From positions 1 through 64,000 of the forward strand of contig UCMW01000019.1 in the NCBI GenBank assembly GCA_900473745.1: a DNA stretch of 64,000 bases, in the 5' to 3' direction. Positions 1 to 8,604 of the stretch are shown here, in pieces. The number at the start of each line of letters is the position of its first letter. The stretch's first letter is position 1. This DNA is from Hyphomicrobiales bacterium. Lineage in GTDB: Bacteria; Pseudomonadota; Alphaproteobacteria; Rhizobiales; Rhizobiaceae. The notes under the pieces are model-generated. The model ran no database searches. It had not been told where the DNA came from and saw only the letters and a list, made by a program, of their open reading frames with translations. Made by a program: the position numbers and the translations under genes.

Positions 1-251
1 TTCCGATCGGGGTATCCGGTGAAGAGGCATCCGACCCCGTCACCTTCGTTCCAGCCCCTCGTCCGGAGGGAGACCGTTGCAGCGGGCCGGGGGTTCAAGT
101 CTGCGACAACTCTCCTCCCCGGCGCCGGCCCCGCCTCGCCTGACATCGCATCGTCAGGTGTATCCGAGGGCGGGACGGGGACAAGGGTAATGGGGTAGAA
201 ATGGGCGGGGATGAAAAAAGTGTCGGGGTTTGATTTTGTTGGGGAATCGCT
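1..251. other. GC-rich left edge, no gene recognised
   Basis: This stretch is G/C rich and I found no credible gene start, domain or RNA in it. It may be the end of a transcription unit lying to the left, because it runs into a terminator hairpin. The composition changes sharply to AT-richer sequence after about position 280. Confidence 0.4.
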
Positions 252-271
252 GCGGGGCGTCCCCGCTTTTT
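252..271 (+). terminator. Rho-independent terminator before the cassette
   Basis: GCGGGG (252-257) and CCCCGC (261-266) form a perfect six-pair stem with a three-base loop, followed directly by five T residues. It would stop transcription from the left and so separates the following four-gene cassette from its neighbour. Confidence 0.6.
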
Positions 272-355
272 CAGGTTGCGCGTTGAACTGCTTGTGTGTT
301 TACAACCTTAAGAATCTTGTTACGGTTTCACAACAAGTGTCGAGGGAAGAATCGG

Positions 356-1189
356 ATGGAAATCGGGGACTTTCAGAAGCGGGCGTCAACTACTGACACA
401 TCAAAACAACCACTGATCGCTCTCTTAGGCTTGGCCGGGGAAATTGGGAGCTTGTTTACGGTATATAAAAAGCGCCTTAGGGATAAGCCGTCCCCTGACC
501 AATACCGGCATGAGCTTTCCGAAGAACTTGGCGATATTATGTGGTACTTGGCCACTGTTGCTACAAACAACGGAATAGACCTCGAAGACGTTGCTGAAAA
601 AAACCTAAGCAAAACGCACGCTTTTTTTGGGCAAGCGGATGCACCAAATTTTGATTCCGAATTCCCGCCGAATGAACAGCTTCCCGATTATATGGTCGTT
701 CAATTCACTTTAGATGCCGATAACAAGTCGCAGATGCATTACAATGGTGCCAATTTAGGTGATGCCTTGTCGGATAACTCGCACGAGGAAGACAAGTATC
801 GGTTTCATGATGCATTCCATCTAGCGTTCTTGGCTCATCTACATTGGTCGCCAGTTATGCGTCGACTCATGAAGAAAAAGCGCAAATCTGTTCCAGCGAT
901 GGACATAAATGAAGACGGCGCACGCGCGGCAATAGTCGAAGAAGCTGTAATTGCGATTATATTTACTCACGCGGAGAACTCGGGATTTTTTCCCAATTCC
1001 GAGTCAATTCCCTTGAATCTTGTTTCATTGGTCCAGAAAATGACTTCGAAGTTCGAGGTAAATAAATGCAGTTCTGCTGCCTGGCGTAACGCGATATTCG
1101 ATGGGTGCCGTGTATTCAAGGCACTTGAGGCGAATCATGGTGGTAAAGTTGAGGTAAATCTTCAGACTAATACAGTCGTTGTGGGGTGA
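356..1189 (+). CDS. MazG-like NTP pyrophosphohydrolase with extra C-terminal domain
   Basis: The predicted protein has 277 residues. Residues about 15-95 read as an all-alpha MazG-type nucleoside triphosphate pyrophosphohydrolase: LLGLAGEIGSL, then SEELGDIMWYLATVA, then LEDVAEKNLSKT, matching the metal-binding ExxE and ExxD helices of that fold. Such enzymes hydrolyse (d)NTPs to NMP and pyrophosphate. Residues about 120-277 form a second helical region with RFHDAFHLAFLAHLHWSP and VEEAVIAIIFTHAE, which may be a diverged second copy. The ATG at 356 is preferred over a GTG at 296 because GAGGGAAGA precedes it at good spacing. It is the first gene of a compact four-gene cassette, and its base composition is AT-richer than the surrounding chromosome. 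Confidence 0.75.
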   Translation: MEIGDFQKRASTTDTSKQPLIALLGLAGEIGSLFTVYKKRLRDKPSPDQYRHELSEELGDIMWYLATVATNNGIDLEDVAEKNLSKTHAFFGQADAPNFDSEFPPNEQLPDYMVVQFTLDADNKSQMHYNGANLGDALSDNSHEEDKYRFHDAFHLAFLAHLHWSPVMRRLMKKKRKSVPAMDINEDGARAAIVEEAVIAIIFTHAENSGFFPNSESIPLNLVSLVQKMTSKFEVNKCSSAAWRNAIFDGCRVFKALEANHGGKVEVNLQTNTVVVG

Positions 1190-1192
1190 GAT

Positions 1193-1585
1193 ATGAAAGC
1201 TTACATTCTAAATGAGACTGTCACCACGAGCGAGCTATCTCAGTTGGAGAATGGTGTGGAAAGCTCCGTTATCCTGGAATTATGGCCGGTCGGCAGTTCT
1301 GCCGTGCGAGGAGATGCACAGGTAGTTATTTTGATTGTCAGGTCTACAAGTACAGACCTTGAGGCTGCACGAGCGATGGCGGCTGTGCGTGCTTCTGTGC
1401 GGATAGTGTGCGTTTACATGGAAGAAATACAGGAGATTAGTGACGTAGCGAAAAAATATTGCTCAGCTAAAGTGGCAATTGACTCTGGAGGTCTTGGTGC
1501 AGCATTGCAAGGGTCTGACGCCGTACAACAGGATCATTCTGGTAACGATGCTTCAAAAAGCACCAATAAGCACCACAACTGCTGA
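1193..1585 (+). CDS. Small hypothetical protein of the Nmad2/glycosylase cassette
   Basis: I do not recognise this protein of 130 residues. Its middle (residues about 40-95) alternates hydrophobic strands and helices, QVVILIVRSTS then ARAMAAVRAS then VRIVCVYMEE then AKVAID. That pattern suggests a small Rossmann-like or TIR-like alpha/beta fold, but no catalytic motif is visible. The tail after residue 105 is polar and probably disordered. It starts 3 bases after the MazG-like gene and its TGA overlaps the next ATG (TGATG), so it is very likely translated with both. A nucleotide-binding or adaptor role is only a guess. Confidence 0.6.
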   Translation: MKAYILNETVTTSELSQLENGVESSVILELWPVGSSAVRGDAQVVILIVRSTSTDLEAARAMAAVRASVRIVCVYMEEIQEISDVAKKYCSAKVAIDSGGLGAALQGSDAVQQDHSGNDASKSTNKHHNC

Positions 1586-2181
1586 TGAAAATATATCGTT
1601 ATGTAATTGATCACGATATGGGGTTTTCTCCCAATCCGTTCCACGGTGTTTGCACGTTGGCAAACTGCAAACCGGTGATTAGGAGGGTTGCGAAAATCGG
1701 TGATTTTGTTCTTGGTTTTGGCTCCGCAGCATCATCAATTAGTGAACGCCTAATCTATTGGATGCGGGTTGAAGAAATATTGTCTTTTGATCAGTACTGG
1801 CTTGATCCTAGATTCGAAAAGAAGAAGCCAGTCATGAATGGAAGTTTAATCAAGTATTTTGGAGACAATATTTATCATACTGGTTACGACGACCAGGTAC
1901 TGCAGGATTGGTCCTTCCATAGCCTACCAAACGGGGATGTTAACGAAACAAACCTCAAGACCGATACGGGCAGCACAAACAAAATCCTTGTCTCAAGCAC
2001 ATTCGGGTATTACGGCGAGCGGGCGGTGACCATCCCAGGTGAATTTGCATCTATTATTCCTCATGGGAGGGGGCATCGAACAGAAATTCAGGGATGCTCA
2101 GTCTCTGAATTTGCCGATTGGCTTCTAAGTGAAGCGGAGCGAGGATTTGTGGGGGAACATTCAGGATGGCAAGGTCTTTAG
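1585..2181 (+). CDS. Nmad2-type nucleotide modification associated protein
   Basis: The predicted protein has 198 residues. The N-terminus MKIYRYVIDHDMGFSPNP, followed by a GVCTLANCKPVIRR segment and KIGDFVLGFGS, resembles the nucleotide modification associated domain 2 (Nmad2) family. That family was named for its association with phage and bacterial systems that modify DNA bases; its biochemical activity is not established. The open frame shares one base with the preceding stop and overlaps the downstream gene by 16 bases, so translation is coupled. Base composition is AT-rich like its cassette neighbours. The family assignment is from memory of the motif pattern and should be treated as probable. 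Confidence 0.65.
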   Translation: MKIYRYVIDHDMGFSPNPFHGVCTLANCKPVIRRVAKIGDFVLGFGSAASSISERLIYWMRVEEILSFDQYWLDPRFEKKKPVMNGSLIKYFGDNIYHTGYDDQVLQDWSFHSLPNGDVNETNLKTDTGSTNKILVSSTFGYYGERAVTIPGEFASIIPHGRGHRTEIQGCSVSEFADWLLSEAERGFVGEHSGWQGL

Positions 2182-2840
2182 CGATTGAAAGATTCATCGA
2201 GCGACTAGCCGGTGTGCGTTTTGACAACTGCTTCAATCCGTATTCAGATCGGTGCGCAACGTACGACGTGGAGCTAGCGCCCGAGATCAGAAGAGAGAAC
2301 TTATACTCTATTCTGAAGGTCCTCACCTCGATGTCCACAGTGGACCTTTGGGTCGGTCGCGACTTAGGTTACCGAGGGGGGCGTCGGACCGGAATAGCCC
2401 TTACAGATGAACGATCGCTATCACTCTATGCTGACCATCTTGGTTTGTCAGGACTTCATCGCGCCACGATCGGAGAACCAGTAAAAGAACGAACTGCTGC
2501 AAACATATTCCGTATAATTTCATCTGTTAATGTGTCTATTCTTACCTGGAATGTTTTTCCGTTTCATCCATTTGAGCATGGTAATTCGTTCAGCAATAGG
2601 CTGCATACGAAGCAGGAAGCAGTAACCGGCTTTTCTTTTCTTGAGGAAATTGCGGATATTGTGAATGTCAGAAATATAGTCGCTATTGGCAATGACGCTG
2701 CTTTATGGGCTGAGCGGCTTGGACGGACTACCCACAGGGTTCGTCATCCGAGCTATGGTGGGCAGACCGAGTTTCTTGAACAGATGCACGGCTTGTATGG
2801 AATCTCGTCGCTCACCCAAGAACAACTGACACTTTTCTGA
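2166..2840 (+). CDS. Uracil-DNA glycosylase superfamily protein
   Basis: The predicted protein has 224 residues. Three segments sit where uracil-DNA glycosylase superfamily motifs are expected: VGRDLGYRGGRRTGIALTDE (residues about 62-81), TWNVFPFHPFE in the middle, and the C-terminal VRHPSYGGQTEF, where HPS corresponds to the DNA-intercalating motif. Family members flip out and excise damaged or unusual bases. The spacing and the GGRR loop are unlike the housekeeping enzymes, so the base recognised is unknown. It overlaps the Nmad2-like gene and closes the cassette; the 170 bases that follow hold no gene and lead to the uvrB 3' end. Confidence 0.65.
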   Translation: MARSLAIERFIERLAGVRFDNCFNPYSDRCATYDVELAPEIRRENLYSILKVLTSMSTVDLWVGRDLGYRGGRRTGIALTDERSLSLYADHLGLSGLHRATIGEPVKERTAANIFRIISSVNVSILTWNVFPFHPFEHGNSFSNRLHTKQEAVTGFSFLEEIADIVNVRNIVAIGNDAALWAERLGRTTHRVRHPSYGGQTEFLEQMHGLYGISSLTQEQLTLF

Positions 2841-2987
2841 AATGGACGCGGAAGCGAGTTACGGTGTCCGGCGGTCACATAGCCGATGATATCTGAGAGC
2901 AGGTTTGCCAAGTCTTGCACGGTATCCGCGGATGCCCCTCTCTTGGAATTTCTAGCACTTAGCTGCGCCAAGATGCTGAAATTCCGT

Positions 2988-3010
2988 TCTCCCCCGCAAG
3001 GGGGGAGATA
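2988..3010. repeat. Palindromic repeat unit at uvrB 3' end
   Basis: TTCTCCCCC, a short loop, then GGGGGGAGA forms a hairpin just beyond the uvrB stop codon. It resembles the second hairpin of the two repeat units inside uvrB and could also act as a transcription stop for the converging units. Confidence 0.5.
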
Positions 3011-3013
3011 ACG

Positions 3014-6000
3014 TCACCGCCCCGGTCGCCCCGTCTTGCCCTTCGTCCTTGCCTTGCGCTTGCCATCGCCTGGATCCTCGTAGGAGCCGGCGCCGGAGCG
3101 GGCGCGGATGATGGGGCGGGGGTCGTCGGACCCCCTCACCAAGTTCGCCTCGCCAATCGGCTTCGCCTCTTGGGGCGAACTATCCTCCCCCACCAGGGGG
3201 GAGGAGGGCTTCGGCTTCTCCGGGAGCTTGCCGGTCACCGGTTTTTCGGTGCGGCCGACGGTCATTTCGTCGAGGGTGTTCTTGCGAAAATAGGAGCTTT
3301 CCGGGCCGGATTTCGGCAGGGGGACGGCGCCGTCGGTGCCGGGGCCCATGTCGTCGATATGGGGTTTGGAGAAATAGCTGCCCTTGCCTTCCGGGGTGCC
3401 CGACTTGTTGCGGCCGGAGGGGGAGATGCGGGGCTGCCCCTCATCCGCCCTATCGGGCACCTTCTCCCCGCCAGCGGGGAGAAGGGGGGTGCTGCGGCCC
3501 TTGCCGCCTTCCACCGCCTTCGCCTCTTGCCGGGCGATCGGGTCGTCCATGGCGGCGAGTTCGACGGCCTTGAGGCGTTTGATTTCGTCGCGCAGGCGGG
3601 CGGCCTTTTCGAAGTCGAGGTCGGCGGCGGCGTTGCGCATGTCTTTTTCGAGCGCGTTGAGATGGGCCTGGAGGTTGTTGCCGACGAGGTGGCCGCCATC
3701 GGCGAAGCCCTTGCCGGAGACGCCTGATATGTCGGCGCGGACGTGGTCGCGCTCGTAGACGCTATCAAGGATGTCGGAGATGCGGGCCTTGACCGATTCC
3801 GGCGTGATGCCGTGTTCGATGTTGTAGGCCATCTGCTTTTCGCGCCGGCGGGACGTCTCGTCCATGGCGCGTTTCATCGAGCCGGTGATCTGGTCGGCAT
3901 AGAGGATGACCTTGCCGTCGACGTTTCGGGCCGCACGGCCAATCGTCTGAACAAGGGACGTTTCCGAGCGGAGGAAACCTTCCTTGTCGGCATCGAGGAT
4001 GGCGACGAAGCCGCATTCGGGGATGTCGAGGCCTTCGCGCAAGAGGTTGATGCCGACGAGCACGTCGAAGGCGCCGAGGCGCAAGTCCCGGATGATCTCG
4101 ATGCGCTCCAGCGTGTCGATGTCCGAATGCATGTAGCGGACGCGCACGCCCTGTTCATGCAGGTATTCGGTGAGGTCTTCGGCCATGCGCTTGGTGAGCA
4201 CGGTGACGAGGGTGCGGTAGCCCTTCAGCGCCGTTTCGCGGATTTCGCCGAGCACGTCGTCGACCTGGGATTTTGCCGGGCGGATTTCGACCGGCGGGTC
4301 GATGAGGCCTGTGGGTCGGATGACCTGTTCGGCGAAGACGCCGCCGGCTTCTTCCATTTCCCAGCTGCCGGGCGTGGCGGAGACGGCGACGGTCTGGGGG
4401 CGCATGGCGTCCCATTCCTCGAAACGCAGCGGGCGGTTGTCCATGCAGGAGGGCAGGCGGAAGCCGTATTCGGCCAGCGTCGCCTTGCGGCGGAAGTCGC
4501 CTCGGTACATGCCGCCGATCTGGGACACGGAGACGTGGCTCTCGTCGATGAAGAGCAGGGCGTTGTCGGGGATGTATTCGAACAGCGTCGGCGGCGGCTC
4601 GCCGGGTTTGCGGCCGGTGAGGTAGCGGGAATAGTTCTCGATGCCGGCGCAGGAGCCGGTGGCTTCGAGCATTTCGATGTCGTATTTCGTCCGCTGTTCC
4701 AGCCGCTGGGCTTCGAGCAGGCGGCCGCCCTTTTCGAGCTCGGCGAGGCGCATTCTCAGCTCCTCCTTGATCGACTTGATCGCGCCGTTGAGGGCCGGGC
4801 GCGGCGTGACATAGTGGCTGTTGGCGTAGATCTTGACCGACTTCATGTCGCCGGTCTTCTTGCCGGTGAGCGGGTCGAATTCGGTGATGCTCTCGATCTC
4901 GTCGCCGAACAGCGTGATGCGCCAGGCGGCATCTTCCAGGTGGGCGGGGAAAAGTTCGATCGTGTCGCCACGGACCCGGAAGGAGCCGCGGACGAAGTTG
5001 ATGTCCTGGCGCTTGTATTGCTGGGCGACGAGGTCGGCCAAGAGCTGGCGCTGGTCGATGCGGTCGCCGACCGACATCTGGAAGGTCATGGCGGTGTAGG
5101 TTTCGACCGAACCGATACCATAGATGCAGGAGACGGAGGCGACGATGATGCAGTCGTCGCGCTCAAGAATGGCGCGGGTGGCGGCGTGGCGCATGCGGTC
5201 GATCTGTTCGTTGATCGACGATTCCTTCTCGATGAAGGTATCCGAGCGCGGCACATAGGCTTCCGGCTGGTAGTAGTCGTAATAGGAGACGAAATATTCG
5301 ACCGCGTTGTCGGGGAAGAAGTTCTTGAACTCGGAATAGAGCTGGGCGGCGAGGGTCTTGTTCGGGGCCAGGATGACGGCCGGGCGCTGGGTCGCCTCGA
5401 TCACCTTGGCCATGGTGAAGGTCTTGCCGGAGCCGGTGACGCCGAGCAGGACCTGGGTGCGGTCGTTGTTGGTGAGGCCCTCGACGAGGTCCTTGATCGC
5501 GGTCGGCTGGTCGCCGGCCGGTTCGAAGTCGGAGGCCATGCGGATCGGCACGCCGCCTTCGGACTTTTGCGGCCGGGCCGGGCGGTGCGGCATCCAGAGT
5601 TCGCCGTTCTTGAACAGCGGGTTGCCGCTTTCGATCAGGGCTGTGAGGGCCTCGACGGTGGCCGTGACGGCGCCGGTGGCGAGGGATTCGGCTTCCTCGA
5701 GCGAGACGTCCATGCCGGCGATCGGGTTGAGGCCGGCGGCGGCGCGGGTCTTCGGGTCGTTGGAGGCGCCGATCGACACGCCGCGGGAGGTCTTGGTGGA
5801 GGTGGTGTTCTTGGCAGTTGTTGGTTTCGCCTTTTCCAGCGCCACCTTTTCCGCATGGCGGCGGGCCTCGATCTCGATCTTCTTGCGGTGCTTGCCAGCT
5901 TTCGAGGCGAGCTCACGCTGGCTTTCGACCGTGGAGGCTTCCGCCTCGGCCTCCAACTGCTTCACCCAGTCGGACACGGAACCCGACAGGGGCGCGCCTT

Positions 6001-6067
6001 CGAACGGGGCTTGCGGGGCTTCCTCGAAACCGGAGGATCGGGCGGGAGATTTGGGAGATTTGGCCAT
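3014..6067 (-). CDS. uvrB: UvrABC excinuclease subunit B
   Basis: UvrB receives damaged DNA from UvrA, verifies the lesion and loads UvrC during nucleotide excision repair in the cytoplasm. Visible hallmarks are Walker A GVTGSGKT, the beta-hairpin region YYDYYQPEAYVP, the DESHVSVSQIGGMYRGD helicase motif, motif VI QTIGRAARN and a C-terminal UVR motif (LDFEKAARLRDEIKRLKAVE). The protein is about 1017 residues, much longer than the roughly 670 of E. coli UvrB. The excess is an N-terminal basic extension plus a low-complexity tail of about 165 residues. I take the ATG at 6067 (MAKSPKSP) over the in-frame one at 6136 because the longer form adds only a proline run. Two palindromic repeats lie in frame within the tail. 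Confidence 0.95.
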   Translation of the reverse strand: MAKSPKSPARSSGFEEAPQAPFEGAPLSGSVSDWVKQLEAEAEASTVESQRELASKAGKHRKKIEIEARRHAEKVALEKAKPTTAKNTTSTKTSRGVSIGASNDPKTRAAAGLNPIAGMDVSLEEAESLATGAVTATVEALTALIESGNPLFKNGELWMPHRPARPQKSEGGVPIRMASDFEPAGDQPTAIKDLVEGLTNNDRTQVLLGVTGSGKTFTMAKVIEATQRPAVILAPNKTLAAQLYSEFKNFFPDNAVEYFVSYYDYYQPEAYVPRSDTFIEKESSINEQIDRMRHAATRAILERDDCIIVASVSCIYGIGSVETYTAMTFQMSVGDRIDQRQLLADLVAQQYKRQDINFVRGSFRVRGDTIELFPAHLEDAAWRITLFGDEIESITEFDPLTGKKTGDMKSVKIYANSHYVTPRPALNGAIKSIKEELRMRLAELEKGGRLLEAQRLEQRTKYDIEMLEATGSCAGIENYSRYLTGRKPGEPPPTLFEYIPDNALLFIDESHVSVSQIGGMYRGDFRRKATLAEYGFRLPSCMDNRPLRFEEWDAMRPQTVAVSATPGSWEMEEAGGVFAEQVIRPTGLIDPPVEIRPAKSQVDDVLGEIRETALKGYRTLVTVLTKRMAEDLTEYLHEQGVRVRYMHSDIDTLERIEIIRDLRLGAFDVLVGINLLREGLDIPECGFVAILDADKEGFLRSETSLVQTIGRAARNVDGKVILYADQITGSMKRAMDETSRRREKQMAYNIEHGITPESVKARISDILDSVYERDHVRADISGVSGKGFADGGHLVGNNLQAHLNALEKDMRNAAADLDFEKAARLRDEIKRLKAVELAAMDDPIARQEAKAVEGGKGRSTPLLPAGGEKVPDRADEGQPRISPSGRNKSGTPEGKGSYFSKPHIDDMGPGTDGAVPLPKSGPESSYFRKNTLDEMTVGRTEKPVTGKLPEKPKPSSPLVGEDSSPQEAKPIGEANLVRGSDDPRPIIRARSGAGSYEDPGDGKRKARTKGKTGRPGR
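3129..3207. repeat. Two-hairpin palindromic repeat inside uvrB (copy 1)
   Basis: AGTTCGCC (3142-3149) pairs with GGCGAACT (3174-3181), and CCTCCCCC pairs with GGGGGGAGG just beyond it. The unit resembles short intergenic palindromes widespread in rhizobial genomes, yet here it is translated as part of the UvrB tail (SSPLVGEDSSPQEAKPIGEA). Confidence 0.6.
3435..3485. repeat. Two-hairpin palindromic repeat inside uvrB (copy 2)
   Basis: A short GCCC/GGGC hairpin is followed by a perfect CCTTCTCCCCGC/GCGGGGAGAAGG hairpin (3460-3485). The repeat is read in frame and contributes STPLLPAGGEKVPDRADEG to the UvrB tail. Confidence 0.65.
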
Positions 6068-6259
6068 GGCCGGAATATGGAGAAGGGCGGCGGCAAAGGG
6101 AAGAGGCGGCGGGGGAGAATTGGAACGAAAACGCAACGGGGAGGCGCGGGTTGTGGCCAGCGTGGTGGCAGGAGGGTGGGCGACGTCAGTAGACGTGGTG
6201 GAGCGCGCAGTGGTGGGTCGTGCCGGTTCGGCCTTTTCAAAGCGCCAGAGCCGGGGCCC

Positions 6260-8239
6260 TCACGCCACCGACAGGTGCTTCGACTTGCTCTTGCGCTTGA
6301 GATTGGCGGTCGGCTGGTGGTCGGCGATCCAGGAGGCGAGGGCGCTCGGCGGCATGGGGCGGGCGAAGAGGTAGCCTTGGGCGGTGCCGCAGCCGAGGCG
6401 GGCGAGGATGGCGGCGTCTTCAGGGGTCTCCACACCTTCGACGACGATTTCCAGCGACAGTGACTGGCCGAGGCTGATCATGGCGGAAATCAGCTTCTGG
6501 TTGGTTTCGCTGCGGGCGACGTCCTTGACGAAGCTGCGGTCGATCTTCAGGCGGTCGACCTTGAGGCCGATCAAGTAGGCGAGGGAGGAGTGGCCCATGC
6601 CGAAATCGTCGACGGCGAGCTTGTAGCCCGCCTCTTCCATCTGCTTCAGTTGGGCGTCGGCCAGGGCCGGGTCCAGGATGGCTTCCTCGGTGATTTCGAC
6701 CTCGAGCGAGGACGGATTGACACCGTGCTCGGTGGTCACGCGGTGCAGCATGCAGGCGACGGAGTAGAGCGCGAATTCGCGCGGCGAGACGTTGAGCGCC
6801 ACGGTGACATCGGGCAGGCCCAGTTCCGGCAGGCGGCGGACGAGCAGGCAGGCGTCGCGGGCGATGCGGGCGGTGAACTGTTCCGAGAGGTGCACGGCGC
6901 GGGCGGCATTGACGATCTCGGGCGGCGAGACGAAGCCGAGTTGCGGATGCTGCCAGCGGGCCAGGGCTTCGAAGCCGGTGATGCGGCGCGTGACGAGATC
7001 GACCTGAGGCTGGAACCAGGCGCCGATCGCACCGGTCTCGATGGCGCGCTCGAGATCCTGTTCGATGATCCGCCGGCGCTCGGCATTCCTGCGCAGATCC
7101 GGATCGAATTCGCGGAGCTGTCGGCGGTCGCTGCGTTTGGCATCGTAAAGCGCCATGTCGGCGCAGGCGAGCAGGTCCTCGGCATTGCCGGCGTGCTCCG
7201 GATAGGCCGCAAGGCCGACGCTGAGGCCGACGACGGTCTGGCGCTGGTGCCAGTGGATCGGCTGGCGGCTCGCTTCCAGGACGGAGGCCGCATGGGCACG
7301 GGCGCGGTTGAGCGCGTCCTGTCCGCTGACGATGACGGCAAACTCGTCGCCGCCGAGACGCGCAATCAGGCTGCCGTCCTCGACGATCGAAGACAGACGC
7401 GCTGCGATTTCGCGAAGCAGGGCGTCACCAGCGCTGTGGCCCAGCGTGTCGTTGATGGACTGGAAACGCTCCACGTCGAAGATAAGCAGGGCGACGTCTT
7501 CATCGACGACCCGGGCGCGGGCGATATCACCCGCCAGGCGGCCGTGAAAGAAAACCCGGTTGGCGAGCCCCGTCAGCGTATCGCGATTGGCGAGCGCTTC
7601 CAGGCGCGTGTTCTGGCGCAGGATGTCGCTATTGGCCCGTGTCAGGCTGTCAGCGAGCGCCGTCGCTTCGTGGCGCGCGACCTGGCTGTTGACGAACATG
7701 CGTTCTGCCCAGAGGCTGCGGCGGATGAAGATGAGGATCATCAGCGACAGGCAGAGGCCGATCAGGACTTCATTGGGACGCCACAGTCCGATAAGGCTGA
7801 CCATCAGCGAAACGAGGATCGGGATCGAATAGTTCAGCGCCAGCGGGGTGTTGCCGATCTGCTTGACGACGGATCCGGCGGCCATGCCGCCCATGATGAG
7901 GAACAGTGACGCATGCTGCCCGAGAGGTTCGAAGCTGGTGACGGCCCATGGAAGGGCTGCCCAGACCGTGCCGAGCGCCAGGGCGCCGAGGGACAGTATC
8001 GTGAGGGAAAACCGTGGGGCTTGAACGAGAAGGCCGCGTCGTGACAGCGCTTTCATCGCATAGCTGCGGGCAGCGACGATGACGACAGCAATACCGTACC
8101 AGGCCAAGCTGGCAGCGTTTGCCTCCTGCTGCATGTAGAGGATCAGGATGCAGACGGAGAGGGTGATCAGGTTGAGTGCGAGGGTGGACTGGTAACCGTC
8201 GGCGACGTCCGCCACCTTGGCTTGCAGCACTGCCGGCAT
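6260..8239 (-). CDS. Membrane GGDEF/EAL cyclic-di-GMP enzyme
   Basis: The protein has about 659 residues from the ATG at 8239; in-frame starts at 8272 and 8314 are possible and none has a clear ribosome site. The first 190 residues hold about five hydrophobic segments. A GGDEF domain follows with intact RLGGDEFAV, then an EAL domain with GFEALARWQHP, DDFGMGHSSLAYL and LKVDRLKIDRSFV. Both cyclase and phosphodiesterase signatures are therefore complete, and the protein could make or degrade cyclic-di-GMP at the inner membrane; which activity dominates cannot be read from sequence. It stands alone between uvrB and small membrane genes. Confidence 0.9.
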   Translation of the reverse strand: MPAVLQAKVADVADGYQSTLALNLITLSVCILILYMQQEANAASLAWYGIAVVIVAARSYAMKALSRRGLLVQAPRFSLTILSLGALALGTVWAALPWAVTSFEPLGQHASLFLIMGGMAAGSVVKQIGNTPLALNYSIPILVSLMVSLIGLWRPNEVLIGLCLSLMILIFIRRSLWAERMFVNSQVARHEATALADSLTRANSDILRQNTRLEALANRDTLTGLANRVFFHGRLAGDIARARVVDEDVALLIFDVERFQSINDTLGHSAGDALLREIAARLSSIVEDGSLIARLGGDEFAVIVSGQDALNRARAHAASVLEASRQPIHWHQRQTVVGLSVGLAAYPEHAGNAEDLLACADMALYDAKRSDRRQLREFDPDLRRNAERRRIIEQDLERAIETGAIGAWFQPQVDLVTRRITGFEALARWQHPQLGFVSPPEIVNAARAVHLSEQFTARIARDACLLVRRLPELGLPDVTVALNVSPREFALYSVACMLHRVTTEHGVNPSSLEVEITEEAILDPALADAQLKQMEEAGYKLAVDDFGMGHSSLAYLIGLKVDRLKIDRSFVKDVARSETNQKLISAMISLGQSLSLEIVVEGVETPEDAAILARLGCGTAQGYLFARPMPPSALASWIADHQPTANLKRKSKSKHLSVA

Positions 8240-8604
8240 GATGTCGCCGCTTCGGCTCTCACTCAACCACATAATACAAAGCCCATACCTATCGCAATAA
8301 ATACTCAATAACATGAGCGACTTAACGGGATATTACAGCGTCTTTGCGCAATTTAACTAGAAATCACCAGCGACTTTTTGCTGGTCGCGAAGGAGTGACC
8401 TCGGCCCGCTTCGGGCGAAATTCGGGCCGATTCCCGCCATAGGTGAGCATCCCTCAGGTTGTGGAGAGGTATGCTATTTTCGCATGCGGGGCGCGCAAAA
8501 CTCTGCAGCGCCACGATCCATGGAATTTGGTAGAGTACAGGCAACGGACGGGCAGTGACTCGCCGGCCGTTCCCGCCACCATTCTCCCAACTCATGAGTT
8601 CTCC
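8240..8604. other. Intergenic region between divergent genes
   Basis: These 365 bases separate the cyclic-di-GMP enzyme from the divergent DMT-family gene and must hold both promoters. I see no convincing additional gene or RNA. The stretch near 8270-8350 is AT-rich, as expected for a promoter. Confidence 0.4.

Noticed and set aside
75..125. GGGTTCAAGTCT segment resembling a tRNA T loop near the left edge
   Set aside because: The flanking bases do not form a T stem, and no anticodon arm or acceptor stem can be built around it.
3743..6463. Very long open frame on the forward strand opposite uvrB
   Set aside because: It mirrors uvrB codons, has low-complexity Asp/Val/Gly-rich translation and no domain; long antisense frames are expected in GC-rich genes.
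6590..7909. Long forward frame opposite the GGDEF/EAL gene
   Set aside because: Translation has no recognisable domain and the reverse strand carries complete GGDEF and EAL motifs.
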